Below are positions 7,835 to 15,571 of a DNA stretch of 64,000 nt, in pieces. The stretch covers positions 4,092,001 through 4,156,000 of the forward strand of contig CBDDIR010000003.1 in assembly GCA_965229115.1 (NCBI GenBank). Reading direction: 5' to 3'. A model generated the notes under the pieces. It did not search any database, was not told the DNA's origin, and worked only from the letters and a program-made list of their open reading frames with translations. A program made the translations under genes and the position numbers. How positions within the stretch are numbered: position 1 is the stretch's first letter; the number at the start of each line of letters is the position of its first letter. The DNA comes from UBA7672 sp965229115. GTDB taxonomy: Bacteria; Pseudomonadota; Alphaproteobacteria; Caulobacterales; Hyphomonadaceae.

Positions 7835-9358
7835 ATGACCAGCGGTTCTGCGAACGGTGCATGGAATCGAGCACTCGCCATTGCGCGTGACGCATATGGC
7901 TGGCTACGCGAAAAGCCGCTGATCTGGAGTGGTGGGTTTTTTGTTGTCGCGCTTTGCGCCTACGTCGCGTTCAACATGCAAGTCGTCCCACAACTCGGGA
8001 TGTGGTACGATGAATTGTTTTCGGTGTGGGCGGGTGATCCGACAATCTCATTCGGTGAAGCGTTCGCGAAGCGGATCCTGCCGGATACAAACGGGCCGAT
8101 CTATTTCTCGCTGGTCTGGATTGTTCAATCGGCCGGCCTGATCGACCGGGCTGCGTTCCTGGTTATCAATTTCTCGATCATCTCTACTCTCTTGGCTTTC
8201 TTACTGAAGCGGGGATGGAAGCATGGTCTTATGGCAACTGCGCTATCGGCTACCGCACTCCTGCTGACGACCGCGCCGCTTCTAGCCTATGGCGCGGAGG
8301 GGCGCGTGTACGGCATCGTGATGACGCTTTGCGCTGTGTTCGCTTTTGAGGCTGGGCGCCTCTTAGTGGGCGACAGGGCGACAAAGTCTGACATGGTATT
8401 GGCGGCCGTGTTTGGCGTGCTGGCTGCGTGGATGCACGTGTTCGGCGCGTTGCTGGTAGGCTCGCTTGCGACAGCGCTAATTGTTGTCGGCGCATTCCAT
8501 TTGCGCCGGCGGGACGTAGTCGTTTGGGGTATTGTTGCCGGCGTCGCGACATCAGCAGCGTTGCTGGTCTGGCTTGTCTTTGCGTTCCCGCTGTTCACGG
8601 GCACCACGTCCTGGATCTATTTCAACCGGGAATGGATTCTTAAAGCGTTCCTGGAGCTGCAAACGTACGTGTTTGGGCCAATCGCTGGCGTGTTGGTCGC
8701 CGCTGGCTTCATCGGCCTGTCACTGATCCCACGGCACAGCCGACCGATCGCGCTCGTGATTGCGATCACAGGTGTGCTCTACTTCTTCATACCGGCGTTG
8801 GTGTCGCTGAAGTTTCCAGTCTTTCTAGGCCGCTATCTTCTCACCGGCTTTCCGGCGTTTCTGGTCATGATCGTGTTCTTGATCCGCGCGCATATGCTGG
8901 CAAACGAAGGATCACCTTCGCGGCGTCAGGCGCTTGGCATGCTTGGATGCCTTTTTCTGGTGTTTCCGGTCATGCAGGGCAATCCTGTAGCCAGGGAAAG
9001 ATTCGCGTTGCGCCACGATTGGGTTGGTTCTCCGGTGGTCCTGCGTGCAGCCCCACACTGTCCGGAGGGAGAAATCCGAACAGAAACATTCTGGCCGTTT
9101 GAGCCAGCCTTTGCTTACTACCTGAAAGGAACGCTAAGGCCGCTGGAAGCATCTCGGGCGCCGATACGCGACGTCTCGGACATTGCTTGCCCTGTATTCG
9201 CCTGGAGCGAAGACATTGGCGAACAAATCGCGGCAGCAAGGACCGTCGGTGAAGCGTTGAGGCAGTTTCGCCTCACCAACACCACCGGTCTGCCTCTCGT
9301 GCTCCATCACCACCGCGGTGGTTTCGTACTCGCCCGCGCGGACGCGAAGCTGGACTAG
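7835..9358 (+). CDS. Integral membrane GT-C glycosyltransferase (ArnT/PMT-like)
   Basis: The 507-residue product has about ten hydrophobic segments and, in the first periplasmic loop, the acidic pair Asp59-Glu60 in WYDELFSVW, as in GT-C enzymes that use polyprenyl-phosphate sugars. A soluble domain follows at the C-terminus (about residues 400-507). The ATG at 7835 lies 2 bp after the stop of the lipid-carrier glycosyltransferase; the longer open frame upstream overlaps that gene. Together they form a two-gene unit for sugar modification of an envelope molecule. The acceptor is unknown. The stop overlaps that of the convergent small lipoprotein gene at CTAG. Confidence 0.8.
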   Translation: MTSGSANGAWNRALAIARDAYGWLREKPLIWSGGFFVVALCAYVAFNMQVVPQLGMWYDELFSVWAGDPTISFGEAFAKRILPDTNGPIYFSLVWIVQSAGLIDRAAFLVINFSIISTLLAFLLKRGWKHGLMATALSATALLLTTAPLLAYGAEGRVYGIVMTLCAVFAFEAGRLLVGDRATKSDMVLAAVFGVLAAWMHVFGALLVGSLATALIVVGAFHLRRRDVVVWGIVAGVATSAALLVWLVFAFPLFTGTTSWIYFNREWILKAFLELQTYVFGPIAGVLVAAGFIGLSLIPRHSRPIALVIAITGVLYFFIPALVSLKFPVFLGRYLLTGFPAFLVMIVFLIRAHMLANEGSPSRRQALGMLGCLFLVFPVMQGNPVARERFALRHDWVGSPVVLRAAPHCPEGEIRTETFWPFEPAFAYYLKGTLRPLEASRAPIRDVSDIACPVFAWSEDIGEQIAAARTVGEALRQFRLTNTTGLPLVLHHHRGGFVLARADAKLD

Positions 9359-9591
9359 TCGCCGAGCTGGCCCGTGCGGAGCGGAAGCTCACGCGGGGAA
9401 ACATCCGGCGGGGTGTCGCTGCGCACGGAGGCGTCCTGGCGGCAACGGTCGCGCTGGACCGGATCGTTTTCGTTGTGCGCGAGGCAGACCTGTTGGTCCG
9501 TCAGCTCGTTCTCCGGGCGGCCGCTGGAGCTGCACGCAGAGGCGGCCAGACCGATCGCCAGAACCGGCAGGGCAAGGATGAGGTGCTTCAT
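9355..9591 (-). CDS. Small hypothetical lipoprotein
   Basis: This is a 78-residue product with a signal peptide and a lipobox-like LAASAC (Cys20), followed by a short polar tail of about 58 residues. The tail has a further Cys pair (VCLAHNENDPVQRDRC) that could form a disulfide. No family is recognised. Signal peptide structure and codon use support a real gene. It shares its stop tetranucleotide CTAG with the convergent glycosyltransferase gene. Confidence 0.6.
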   Translation of the reverse strand: MKHLILALPVLAIGLAASACSSSGRPENELTDQQVCLAHNENDPVQRDRCRQDASVRSDTPPDVSPRELPLRTGQLGD

Positions 9592-9632
9592 GTCGGTACT
9601 CCGCTTGTCACTCTAACTACGCACGAGATGGA

Positions 9633-10190
9633 TTAGTGGGCGCCGCCCACGAGCGCCCGGTCGATCAAAACGGCGAGAAGCAGGGCAGGGCCGCCTTGCG
9701 CCTCCCAGCCATGGCTGGTTCCGCGCTGGATGACAATCTGGCCCGGCTTGATGCGCGTGCGCGAGTTGTCGAGGATCAAGTCGACTTCACCCTGCAGCAG
9801 GCAGATCACGTCGATCGACGCGGTCTTGTGCATGGCAGGGCTCTTGGATTGGTCGGTAAGGTGATCGGCGGCATCGAAGGACGCAAAGCGCTCGCGCGTG
9901 GCGGCATTCAGAGCCTCGCGGGGAACGCCTTGCTGCATGGGCGGAATGACGAACCAGCGCACCTTCACCTTGCCCTCTGCAGGCGAGAGCACGCAGCGCT
10001 CCGGCCCGAGATCGGCGGTGACTTTCGGATCGAGCGGGCCGCTGGCGTCATCATGCCAGATGTCAAACAGCCCACCGATATTGGGCTCGCCATTGATGGC
10101 CGAGGGCGGCCCATCAATGATCACCACGCTGTCGCCGTTGGCGTCGTCGCCGGTGATAACGCGGCGCATGATGGAAGCGAAATCTGTCAT
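9633..10190 (-). CDS. Cupin-domain protein
   Basis: The 185-residue soluble protein has a C-terminal single cupin barrel: HKTASIDVICLLQGEVDLILD, then IKPGQIVIQRGTSHGWE. The G-(X)-GEV and PG-x-x-x-x-x-x-x-H spacing matches cupin motifs 1 and 2, and the His of both motifs could bind a metal. The N-terminal half resembles the extended region of the BLL6423-type small cupins seen in proteobacteria. These are often dioxygenase-like or sugar- or polyketide-related, and the substrate here is unknown. It is monocistronic between a lipoprotein gene and a divergent TPR gene. Confidence 0.8.
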   Translation of the reverse strand: MTDFASIMRRVITGDDANGDSVVIIDGPPSAINGEPNIGGLFDIWHDDASGPLDPKVTADLGPERCVLSPAEGKVKVRWFVIPPMQQGVPREALNAATRERFASFDAADHLTDQSKSPAMHKTASIDVICLLQGEVDLILDNSRTRIKPGQIVIQRGTSHGWEAQGGPALLLAVLIDRALVGGAH

Positions 10191-10332
10191 GTCGTCCCCG
10201 GAATTGACCCGTGCGACGAGGCTAGCACCGGCGGTGATTTAGCCGAAGTAATAGTTTGTCTTGGCTGGCAGCGGCCGCGTTGACCCTTGAAGCTGCAGGA
10301 CATACTGCGCATCGAGGATCAAGGATTTGGGC

Positions 10333-11250
10333 ATGGGCGCCGAACAGGCGGATCAGCTGTCGACCAATGGCTGGGCGTTTTTCCGGGCCGGCAACATCGC
10401 TGGGGCGATGCGGGAATTCCGCGCCGCGCTGGCGATCAATCCCGAGCATGTCGACAGCCTGATCGGCATCAGCCAGTGCCATATCAATCGTGGCGAGTTC
10501 GCCGCTGGCGATGCAGTGGCGGCGACGCTGATGGCGGTCGCGCCGAACATGCCGCAATCGCACCGCATCAAGGCGGAGCTGCTGCGTCAGCGCCGCAAGC
10601 GGAAAGAAGCGCAGAAATACGCGCAGGAAGCCGTGCGGCTCGATCCGGATGATCCGGTCAGCTACCACTTCCTCGCGGTCATCCTGTATGACCTCAAGAA
10701 GTACCGCGACGCGCTCAAGGTCATCGAGAAGGGGCGGGAGGTTGCGCCCTGGTATGGCGTGCTGGCGGCGCAAAAGGCACTGGTGCTGCTCGAGCTGAAG
10801 GGATCAAAAGCCGCTGAACCGTTTGCGGACGAGGCGCTGCGGCTGTCTCCCGATGATCGCTACGTGCTGGCGACTGCAGGGCAGGTGGCGCTGCTGCGCG
10901 GCAAGCTGGAGAAGGCGCGCGATCTTCTCGGCGCTGTCCTGATCCGCGACGCCAATGACGAGAGCGCGCTGTCGCTCTATCTGCTGACCGATCCCAACCG
11001 CTACGGATTGCTGCGAACCCATGTGCGCTTCCGCTACTGGCGGCGCGACAATGGTGCGTTCGGATGGACGGTGTGGCTGCTGGCGTGGCTGGTGCTGATC
11101 GCGCTCATCGGGGTGATTGCAGTCGCTGGGCGCGTGCCCGCATTCATTGCCGCTCTTGCCTATCAGCTCTTCTGGCGCATGCAGTATTCCGGGCACCGCA
11201 AGGCCGTGAAGGCGCACTTCGCGCAGCCGAAGCTCGATCCGTCCTATTGA
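10333..11250 (+). CDS. TPR-repeat protein with C-terminal membrane segments
   Basis: The 305-residue product starts with tetratricopeptide helices (NGWAFFRAGNIAGAMREFRAAL, then repeats of similar spacing) through about residue 200. One or two hydrophobic segments follow (about 235-285), then a basic tail. TPR domains bind other proteins, and the C-terminal anchor places this one at the inner membrane with the TPR part probably in the cytoplasm. The partner is unknown. The ATG at 10333 is preferred to an in-frame TTG at 10327. No operon partner is evident. Confidence 0.75.
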   Translation: MGAEQADQLSTNGWAFFRAGNIAGAMREFRAALAINPEHVDSLIGISQCHINRGEFAAGDAVAATLMAVAPNMPQSHRIKAELLRQRRKRKEAQKYAQEAVRLDPDDPVSYHFLAVILYDLKKYRDALKVIEKGREVAPWYGVLAAQKALVLLELKGSKAAEPFADEALRLSPDDRYVLATAGQVALLRGKLEKARDLLGAVLIRDANDESALSLYLLTDPNRYGLLRTHVRFRYWRRDNGAFGWTVWLLAWLVLIALIGVIAVAGRVPAFIAALAYQLFWRMQYSGHRKAVKAHFAQPKLDPSY

Positions 11251-11268
11251 AGATCACGTCGCAGACGT

Positions 11269-11874
11269 TCAGGCGCGCTTGCGCGCCTTTTCCTGCTTCT
11301 GGATTTCCTTATGACGCGGGCAGCGCACCTCATGGTCGTTGACCATGCCCATCGCCTGCATGCACGCATAGACGATCACCGGCCCGCAGAACTTGAAGCC
11401 GCGCTTCTTCATGTCCTTGGCGATCACTTCGGACAGCGGCGTCTTGGCCTGAACCTTTTTCCAGTGCTCGAGCTGGTTCACCAGCGGCTTGTTGTCGACG
11501 AAGCCCCAGACATAGTCCGAAAAGCCTTCGCCCTTGTCCGCCATGTCGAGATAGACCTGCGCGTTCTTGATCGTTGCGGCGATCTTGATCGGCGAGCGGA
11601 TGATGCCGGGGTTCTTCATCGCCTTGTCGATGCGCTTTTGCGTCCAGCGTGCGATCTTCTCCGGCTCGAAGCCGTCGAACTCCTCACGCATCGTCTCCCG
11701 CTTGCGCAAAATGGTGATCCACGACAGGCCTGCCTGGTGACCATCAAGCTGGAACTTCTCCCACAGCGCGCGGCTGTCGCGCTCGGGCACGCCCCATTCC
11801 TCGTCGTGATAGCGACGATAGAGTTCGTCGTTCAGCGGCGCCCAGCCGCAGGGAATGTCGTCCAGCTTCTTCAT
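11269..11874 (-). CDS. tag: DNA-3-methyladenine glycosylase I
   Basis: The 201-residue product matches Tag across its length: CGWAPLNDELYRRYHDEEWG at residues 9-28, then LFEKF-like ALWEKFQLDGHQAGLSWITIL, and the C-terminal zinc ligands in NDHEVRCPRH. The zinc snap (Cys9 and His23 near the start, His and Cys near the end) is complete. The enzyme excises 3-methyladenine from alkylated DNA, starting base excision repair. The gene overlaps the end of ygfZ by 4 bp (ATGA), so the two are translated together from one message. Confidence 0.95.
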   Translation of the reverse strand: MKKLDDIPCGWAPLNDELYRRYHDEEWGVPERDSRALWEKFQLDGHQAGLSWITILRKRETMREEFDGFEPEKIARWTQKRIDKAMKNPGIIRSPIKIAATIKNAQVYLDMADKGEGFSDYVWGFVDNKPLVNQLEHWKKVQAKTPLSEVIAKDMKKRGFKFCGPVIVYACMQAMGMVNDHEVRCPRHKEIQKQEKARKRA

Positions 11875-12692
11875 GTCTTCGCTTTTTTCGCCTCGGCCAT
11901 GGCAGCGAGCTCGCCAGCCAGCCAGGGCGGATTATCGAACGTCACCCCTGCATCGCCTGCGGTAAGCGTCTCGCCTTTCGCCTGCGCTTCAGCCAGGCGA
12001 TCGATACGCACACGGGCGAGCCCGGCGCCGCCGGAAATCGACGTCAGCATTCCGATCTCGAAGCCGTTCGCGAGGATGGGGGCAGGGGCGCTTATGTTTG
12101 CTGCAACGCTGACTTTCAGCGTGCGCCGGCGCGCCGTGCCGCGCCGCTTCATCCGCGAAACGACTTCCTGCCCGACGAAGCATCCCTTCCTGAAATCGAC
12201 GCCGCTATCGAGATCCATGTTGATGTCTGCGGGGAAGACTTCGTCGGCGCCGAAGTCGAAATCCTGTTCCGCCAGACCCGCCGCAATTCGCGCGGCATGA
12301 TACGTTGAGGTATCTGACGATGCCGCTCGCTCAACGATCAGGCGCCTTGGCGCCGTCTCACTGCGCGGGTCGGGCGATCCCTCAAATGCGGTAACGCCAA
12401 GCTCTGGCCGCTCCTCTATGTTAACTGCGGCGCGCAGTTTCATCAGCGTGAGACGCTTGATGAGAGCAGGTGCAGCAGAGCTTGCGCAGTCGAGCAGCAA
12501 GGCGTCGCCATCACGCGCGACCAGCAGGTCGGCGATGATTTTTCCCTGCGGAGTCAGCAGCGCGCCATAACGTAAAGCGCCGGGTTCCACGCCCAGCGTA
12601 GACACCGTCACGATGTTGTTCAGGAAGGTTTCCGCGTCTGCGCCGCTAACCGAAACAATCGAACGATGGGCGAGGAATACGGGCGTGTGCAT
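11871..12692 (-). CDS. ygfZ: Folate-binding YgfZ/GcvT-like protein (iron-sulfur protein maturation)
   Basis: The 273-residue product has the YgfZ signature KGCFVGQE around residues 166-173, in which the Cys is essential in the family. The fold is that of aminomethyltransferases: N-terminal GDAETFLNNIVT-like stretch and a small C-terminal barrel domain. YgfZ binds tetrahydrofolate and supports assembly or repair of Fe-S enzymes such as MiaB-type radical-SAM proteins; mtaB further along is one such enzyme. The gene is first in a two-gene unit with tag. The ATG at 12692 fits the family length. Confidence 0.9.
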   Translation of the reverse strand: MHTPVFLAHRSIVSVSGADAETFLNNIVTVSTLGVEPGALRYGALLTPQGKIIADLLVARDGDALLLDCASSAAPALIKRLTLMKLRAAVNIEERPELGVTAFEGSPDPRSETAPRRLIVERAASSDTSTYHAARIAAGLAEQDFDFGADEVFPADINMDLDSGVDFRKGCFVGQEVVSRMKRRGTARRRTLKVSVAANISAPAPILANGFEIGMLTSISGGAGLARVRIDRLAEAQAKGETLTAGDAGVTFDNPPWLAGELAAMAEAKKAKT

Positions 12693-13013
12693 CGTGCTCA
12701 GTTAAGCAACATTGTGCGCCGCGGTAAGACCTTTGAGGTCCGGATAGCGACGGTGATCCGTCTAAACTCTATGTCACGCGCCAGTGGCCCGCTTTTCAAG
12801 GTGTGGCTGGTATGCAATAGGTGCCGGGTCGAATTTTGAACAGGTTCGGTTGCTCTCCTTGCTCGCCTACGGGGTTTCCCCATTTGATCGAGCTCCGGAT
12901 CTGGCCTTCCGAACATTCTGGTTTGACGGCTCCCGGGCGCGGCTGCATGCGCCTTTTTATGTTTCACGGGCCACCCCGGTCTCGTGAGACGCCTATCGAA
13001 AGACTAGATCTAC
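12693..13013 (+). promoter_or_regulatory. Intergenic region with probable cold-shock gene promoter and leader
   Basis: These 321 bp lie between the divergent ygfZ and cold-shock genes. No convincing gene is seen; the one longer open frame on the minus strand is low-complexity and lacks a ribosome-binding site. A weak -10-like TATGCAAT sits near 12821. If it is used, the cold-shock mRNA has a leader of roughly 185 nt. Long structured leaders are usual for cspA-type genes, where they act as thermosensors; that is inference here. Confidence 0.35.
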
Positions 13014-13223
13014 ATGGCTACCGGCACCGTAAAGTGGTTCAACGAGCAAAAAGGCTTCGGCTTCATCCAGCCTGAGTCCGGCGGCGCAGATGTGTTCGTT
13101 CACATCTCGGCCGTTCAACGCGCAGGTCTCGCCGGCCTCAACGAAGGCCAACGGGTGAGCTTCGAGCTCGAGAAGGACAAGCGTTCGGGCAAAATGGCCG
13201 CGACGCAGATCCAACCTCTCTAA
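13014..13223 (+). CDS. Cold-shock domain protein (CspA family)
   Basis: This 69-residue OB-fold protein has the RNA-binding motifs RNP1 (KGFGFI, about residues 15-20) and RNP2 (VFVHI, about 28-32), and the start ATGTVKWFN is typical of the family. It binds single-stranded nucleic acid and melts mRNA structure. The gene is monocistronic, with a long upstream region and a strong terminator just downstream. The number of Csp paralogues in the genome cannot be seen from the window, so no specific symbol is given. Confidence 0.96.
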   Translation: MATGTVKWFNEQKGFGFIQPESGGADVFVHISAVQRAGLAGLNEGQRVSFELEKDKRSGKMAATQIQPL

Positions 13224-13274
13224 GCGCCACGGACATCGCCCGACGGGGCGCTGTCCCAAGCACAAGACTTCGGA

Positions 13275-13305
13275 ACGGGTCGACCTCACGGTCGGCCCGT
13301 TTTTC
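13275..13305 (+). terminator. Rho-independent terminator after the cold-shock gene
   Basis: A 10-11 bp stem (ACGGGTCGACC / GGTCGGCCCGT, one non-Watson-Crick position) with a TCAC loop is followed by a run of Ts. It lies about 50 bp after the cold-shock stop codon and ends about 15 bp before the convergent RibD-like gene. Confidence 0.85.
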
Positions 13306-13320
13306 ATTTTGGGGTGGGGT

Positions 13321-13980
13321 TCATTTTGAGGCGACGGTCTCGTCCACCAATCCACGCGCGCTCAGTTGCGCGGCGAGGGGCGTGCCGGGGCGTATGAAGA
13401 TGCGCGTGAAGCCGGACTTCGCCAGACGTTCAAGCGCGGCCTCGTAAGTCTCTTCGCGCTTCAGGTCGAACTCGCCGTCATAGCTGGAGGCATCATCGTC
13501 GATCGCGAGCCACGGACGGCCTGTTGCGATCACCTTGAAGAAGCCGGCGTTCAGCGCCTCGGCTTGCCTGCGCCCAACGCCGAGCATCACCTCAACGCCC
13601 GCAGCGCCCATGCGTGAGACGCCGTGGGCCGCCAGCGGGTGCGGATCCTCGCACGCCACGACGACGCGCGTGATCCCTGCTTGCACCAGCAGCTGCGAGC
13701 ACGACAGAGAACCGCCCGAGCGTGCATTGCACGGTTCCAACGTCACATACGCTGTTGCGCCATGGGCTTTATCGCCGGCGGCCTTCAGCGCGATCTCTTC
13801 CGCGTGGGGCCTGCCGCCAATGCCCGTCACGCCTTCGCCCACAATCTCGCCGTCGGCCACGATCACGCAGCCGACGGAAGGATTGGGCGCTGTCTTGCCA
13901 AGATGCGTGCGCGCTACTTCCAGCGCGCGCGCCATGAAGCGCTCATCCTCGCTTGAATGAGGTTGAGCGCCTGTCGTCAT
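13321..13980 (-). CDS. RibD-like (riboflavin-type) deaminase without a full reductase domain
   Basis: The 219-residue product begins with a complete deaminase domain: PNPSVGCVIV, GRPHAEEIAL (zinc His59, catalytic Glu61) and LEPCNARSGGSLSC (zinc Cys near 84 and 94). Bifunctional RibD proteins are about 360 residues with a C-terminal reductase. Here only about 70 residues follow the deaminase domain, so the reductase is missing. It may carry out only the deamination step or act on another pyrimidine or nucleoside. It overlaps gpmA by 4 bp and is translated first or coupled with it, though no pathway link is obvious. Confidence 0.8.
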   Translation of the reverse strand: MTTGAQPHSSEDERFMARALEVARTHLGKTAPNPSVGCVIVADGEIVGEGVTGIGGRPHAEEIALKAAGDKAHGATAYVTLEPCNARSGGSLSCSQLLVQAGITRVVVACEDPHPLAAHGVSRMGAAGVEVMLGVGRRQAEALNAGFFKVIATGRPWLAIDDDASSYDGEFDLKREETYEAALERLAKSGFTRIFIRPGTPLAAQLSARGLVDETVASK

Positions 13981-14687
13981 ACCGCTGGCAGCGGTTTTGC
14001 CCGCTCGGCATTGAGGTAGCGCGCCGACTTCACATTCAGCGACGCATCGAGATCGATGAGCAGCGGATTGCCCGTCGGGATTTCCACCTCGGTGATCTCC
14101 GAGTCCGGAACCTTGAACAGGTGCTTCACGATCGCGCGCAGCGAGTTGCCGTGCGCCGCGACGACGATGTTCTCGCCAGCCTTCAGCTTCGGCGCGATCT
14201 CGCTATCCCAATAGGGCAGGACGCGATCCAGCGTCGTCTTCAGGCTCTCGGTGTTCGGAATGTTGAGGCCCTGATAACGGCGGTCCTTCGACAGGTCGAA
14301 CTCGCCGCCTGCCACCATGTCCGGCGGCGGAATGTCGAACGAGCGGCGCCAGATCTTCACCTGGTCATCGCCGTGCTTGGCCGCTGTCTCTTTCTTGTTC
14401 AGCCCGGTGAGGCCGCCATAGTGGCGCTCGTTCAGGTGATAGTCCTTCGTCACCGGAAGCCAGAGACGGTCCATCTTGTCGAGCGCGAGATAGAGCGTGC
14501 GGATCGCACGGCGCTGCACCGAGGTATAGGCGCGCGAGAAGTCGACGCCGGTTTCCTTCAGCAGCGTTCCCGAGGCGCGGGCTTCTTCCTCGCCCACCGG
14601 CGTCAGGTCGACATCCCACCAGCCGGTGAACCTGTCCTCCAGGTTCCACTGGCTTTGTCCGTGCCGCACCAGCGCCAGTTGCGCCAT
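13977..14687 (-). CDS. gpmA: 2,3-bisphosphoglycerate-dependent phosphoglycerate mutase
   Basis: The 236-residue product has the phosphohistidine motif LVRHGQSQWN (His9), NLEDRFTGWWDVDLT, the catalytic-acid region NERHYGGLTGLNKKE and the second His in VVAAHGNSLRAI. This is the cofactor-dependent glycolytic mutase, which interconverts 3- and 2-phosphoglycerate. Length and motif spacing match GpmA. The ATG at 14687 is chosen because the family begins exactly there; longer frames upstream add unrelated residues. The downstream RibD-like gene overlaps it by 4 bp. Confidence 0.96.
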   Translation of the reverse strand: MAQLALVRHGQSQWNLEDRFTGWWDVDLTPVGEEEARASGTLLKETGVDFSRAYTSVQRRAIRTLYLALDKMDRLWLPVTKDYHLNERHYGGLTGLNKKETAAKHGDDQVKIWRRSFDIPPPDMVAGGEFDLSKDRRYQGLNIPNTESLKTTLDRVLPYWDSEIAPKLKAGENIVVAAHGNSLRAIVKHLFKVPDSEITEVEIPTGNPLLIDLDASLNVKSARYLNAERAKPLPAV

Positions 14688-14774
14688 CGATAGCCTCCGC
14701 AATCACTGCCTCAGCGCTTCCAAGCAGGTTCGGAGGCGCGCGGCAAGCACGTGCGTATAATCAGGTTTGGTAAA

Positions 14775-15227
14775 CTAGTGTTGCGGCGGCGGACCCGTAG
14801 GTGTCGGGCATTTCTGGGCCGAGAAGCGGGTGTTTATGGCCTGCATCCGCTGCATGTCGATCCCCTGCATCGAGCCGACCACCTGCGCGCCCATCTGATC
14901 GCGTTGCGCGCGATTGGCGGCGGCGGCTTCTGCGGTGGCGGGCCCGGCCGCTCCGCTCCGCATCTTGTCGTATTGCGACTGGGCGTTGGCGGCGAAGCTG
15001 GGATCCATCTGCGCGCGCATCTTCACGCCGGCCGCGTGCATCTCGGCGAGCATCTGATCGCAGGTCAGCGTGTTGACCGCTTGCAGGCTCGGATCTGCCG
15101 GGCCGTTCATTCGCTTCTGGGCATCAAGCAGGACCTGCTGGTCCCGCGTTGGCTGGTTCTGCGCCAGTGTCGGCGACGCGCATCCAGCCGCGCACAAAGT
15201 CAGGGCAACAAGGCACGAACGTATCAT
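14775..15227 (-). CDS. Hypothetical lipoprotein
   Basis: This 150-residue product has a lipoprotein signal (LTLCAAGC, Cys16). The mature part is rich in Gln, Met and Ala, with a Cys in TLTCDQMLAEMHAAG and another near the end (AQKCPTPTG). The helix-prone middle may form a coiled coil. I recognise no family. It is the last of a run of envelope-protein genes on the minus strand (20.5 to 14.8 kb), but the gaps of over 75 bp leave operon structure open. Confidence 0.65.
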   Translation of the reverse strand: MIRSCLVALTLCAAGCASPTLAQNQPTRDQQVLLDAQKRMNGPADPSLQAVNTLTCDQMLAEMHAAGVKMRAQMDPSFAANAQSQYDKMRSGAAGPATAEAAAANRAQRDQMGAQVVGSMQGIDMQRMQAINTRFSAQKCPTPTGPPPQH

Positions 15228-15303
15228 CTGCCTTCCTCCAACCCGCGCCGAACTCCGGCGCTGGCGGCATCAGACGCCGATAGCACTCATCCGGCAAGAT
15301 GCG

Positions 15304-15540
15304 TCACGCATCTCCGTCGGCGTAAACCTCGCCCTCGAGATCATCGAGCTTGCCCTGCAGATGCGTTCGGGCGTCCTGCACGCCCTGATTGTAGAGGGCG
15401 GGGCCGAGCGCGCGCAGCATCAGGTCGACGACTTTCTCCGCGCGAAAGTCGCTCAGCTTCTCGTCAAACTCTTTCGAGAACAATTGCTGAAGCTGCACCG
15501 CCACGCGCTGCTTGCGCGCGGGATCGAGCTTGATGTCCAT
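15304..15540 (-). CDS. DUF2164 family protein
   Basis: This 78-residue product starts MDIKLDPARKQRVAVQLQQL and contains ALGPALYNQGVQDA, which is the hallmark of DUF2164 (usually around 80 residues). The function of the family is unknown. The open frame continues upstream into the M23 peptidase gene region, but the ATG at 15540 gives the family's normal length and start. It lies 31 bp after the M23 gene on the same strand, so shared transcription is plausible. Confidence 0.82.
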   Translation of the reverse strand: MDIKLDPARKQRVAVQLQQLFSKEFDEKLSDFRAEKVVDLMLRALGPALYNQGVQDARTHLQGKLDDLEGEVYADGDA

Positions 15541-15571
15541 CGCAGCGGCTCCGCGATCTAGCGCGGCCCAA

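Noticed and set aside
12698..12967. 89-codon minus-strand frame between ygfZ and the cold-shock gene
   Set aside because: No ribosome-binding site and low-complexity basic sequence. The region is better explained as a promoter and leader.
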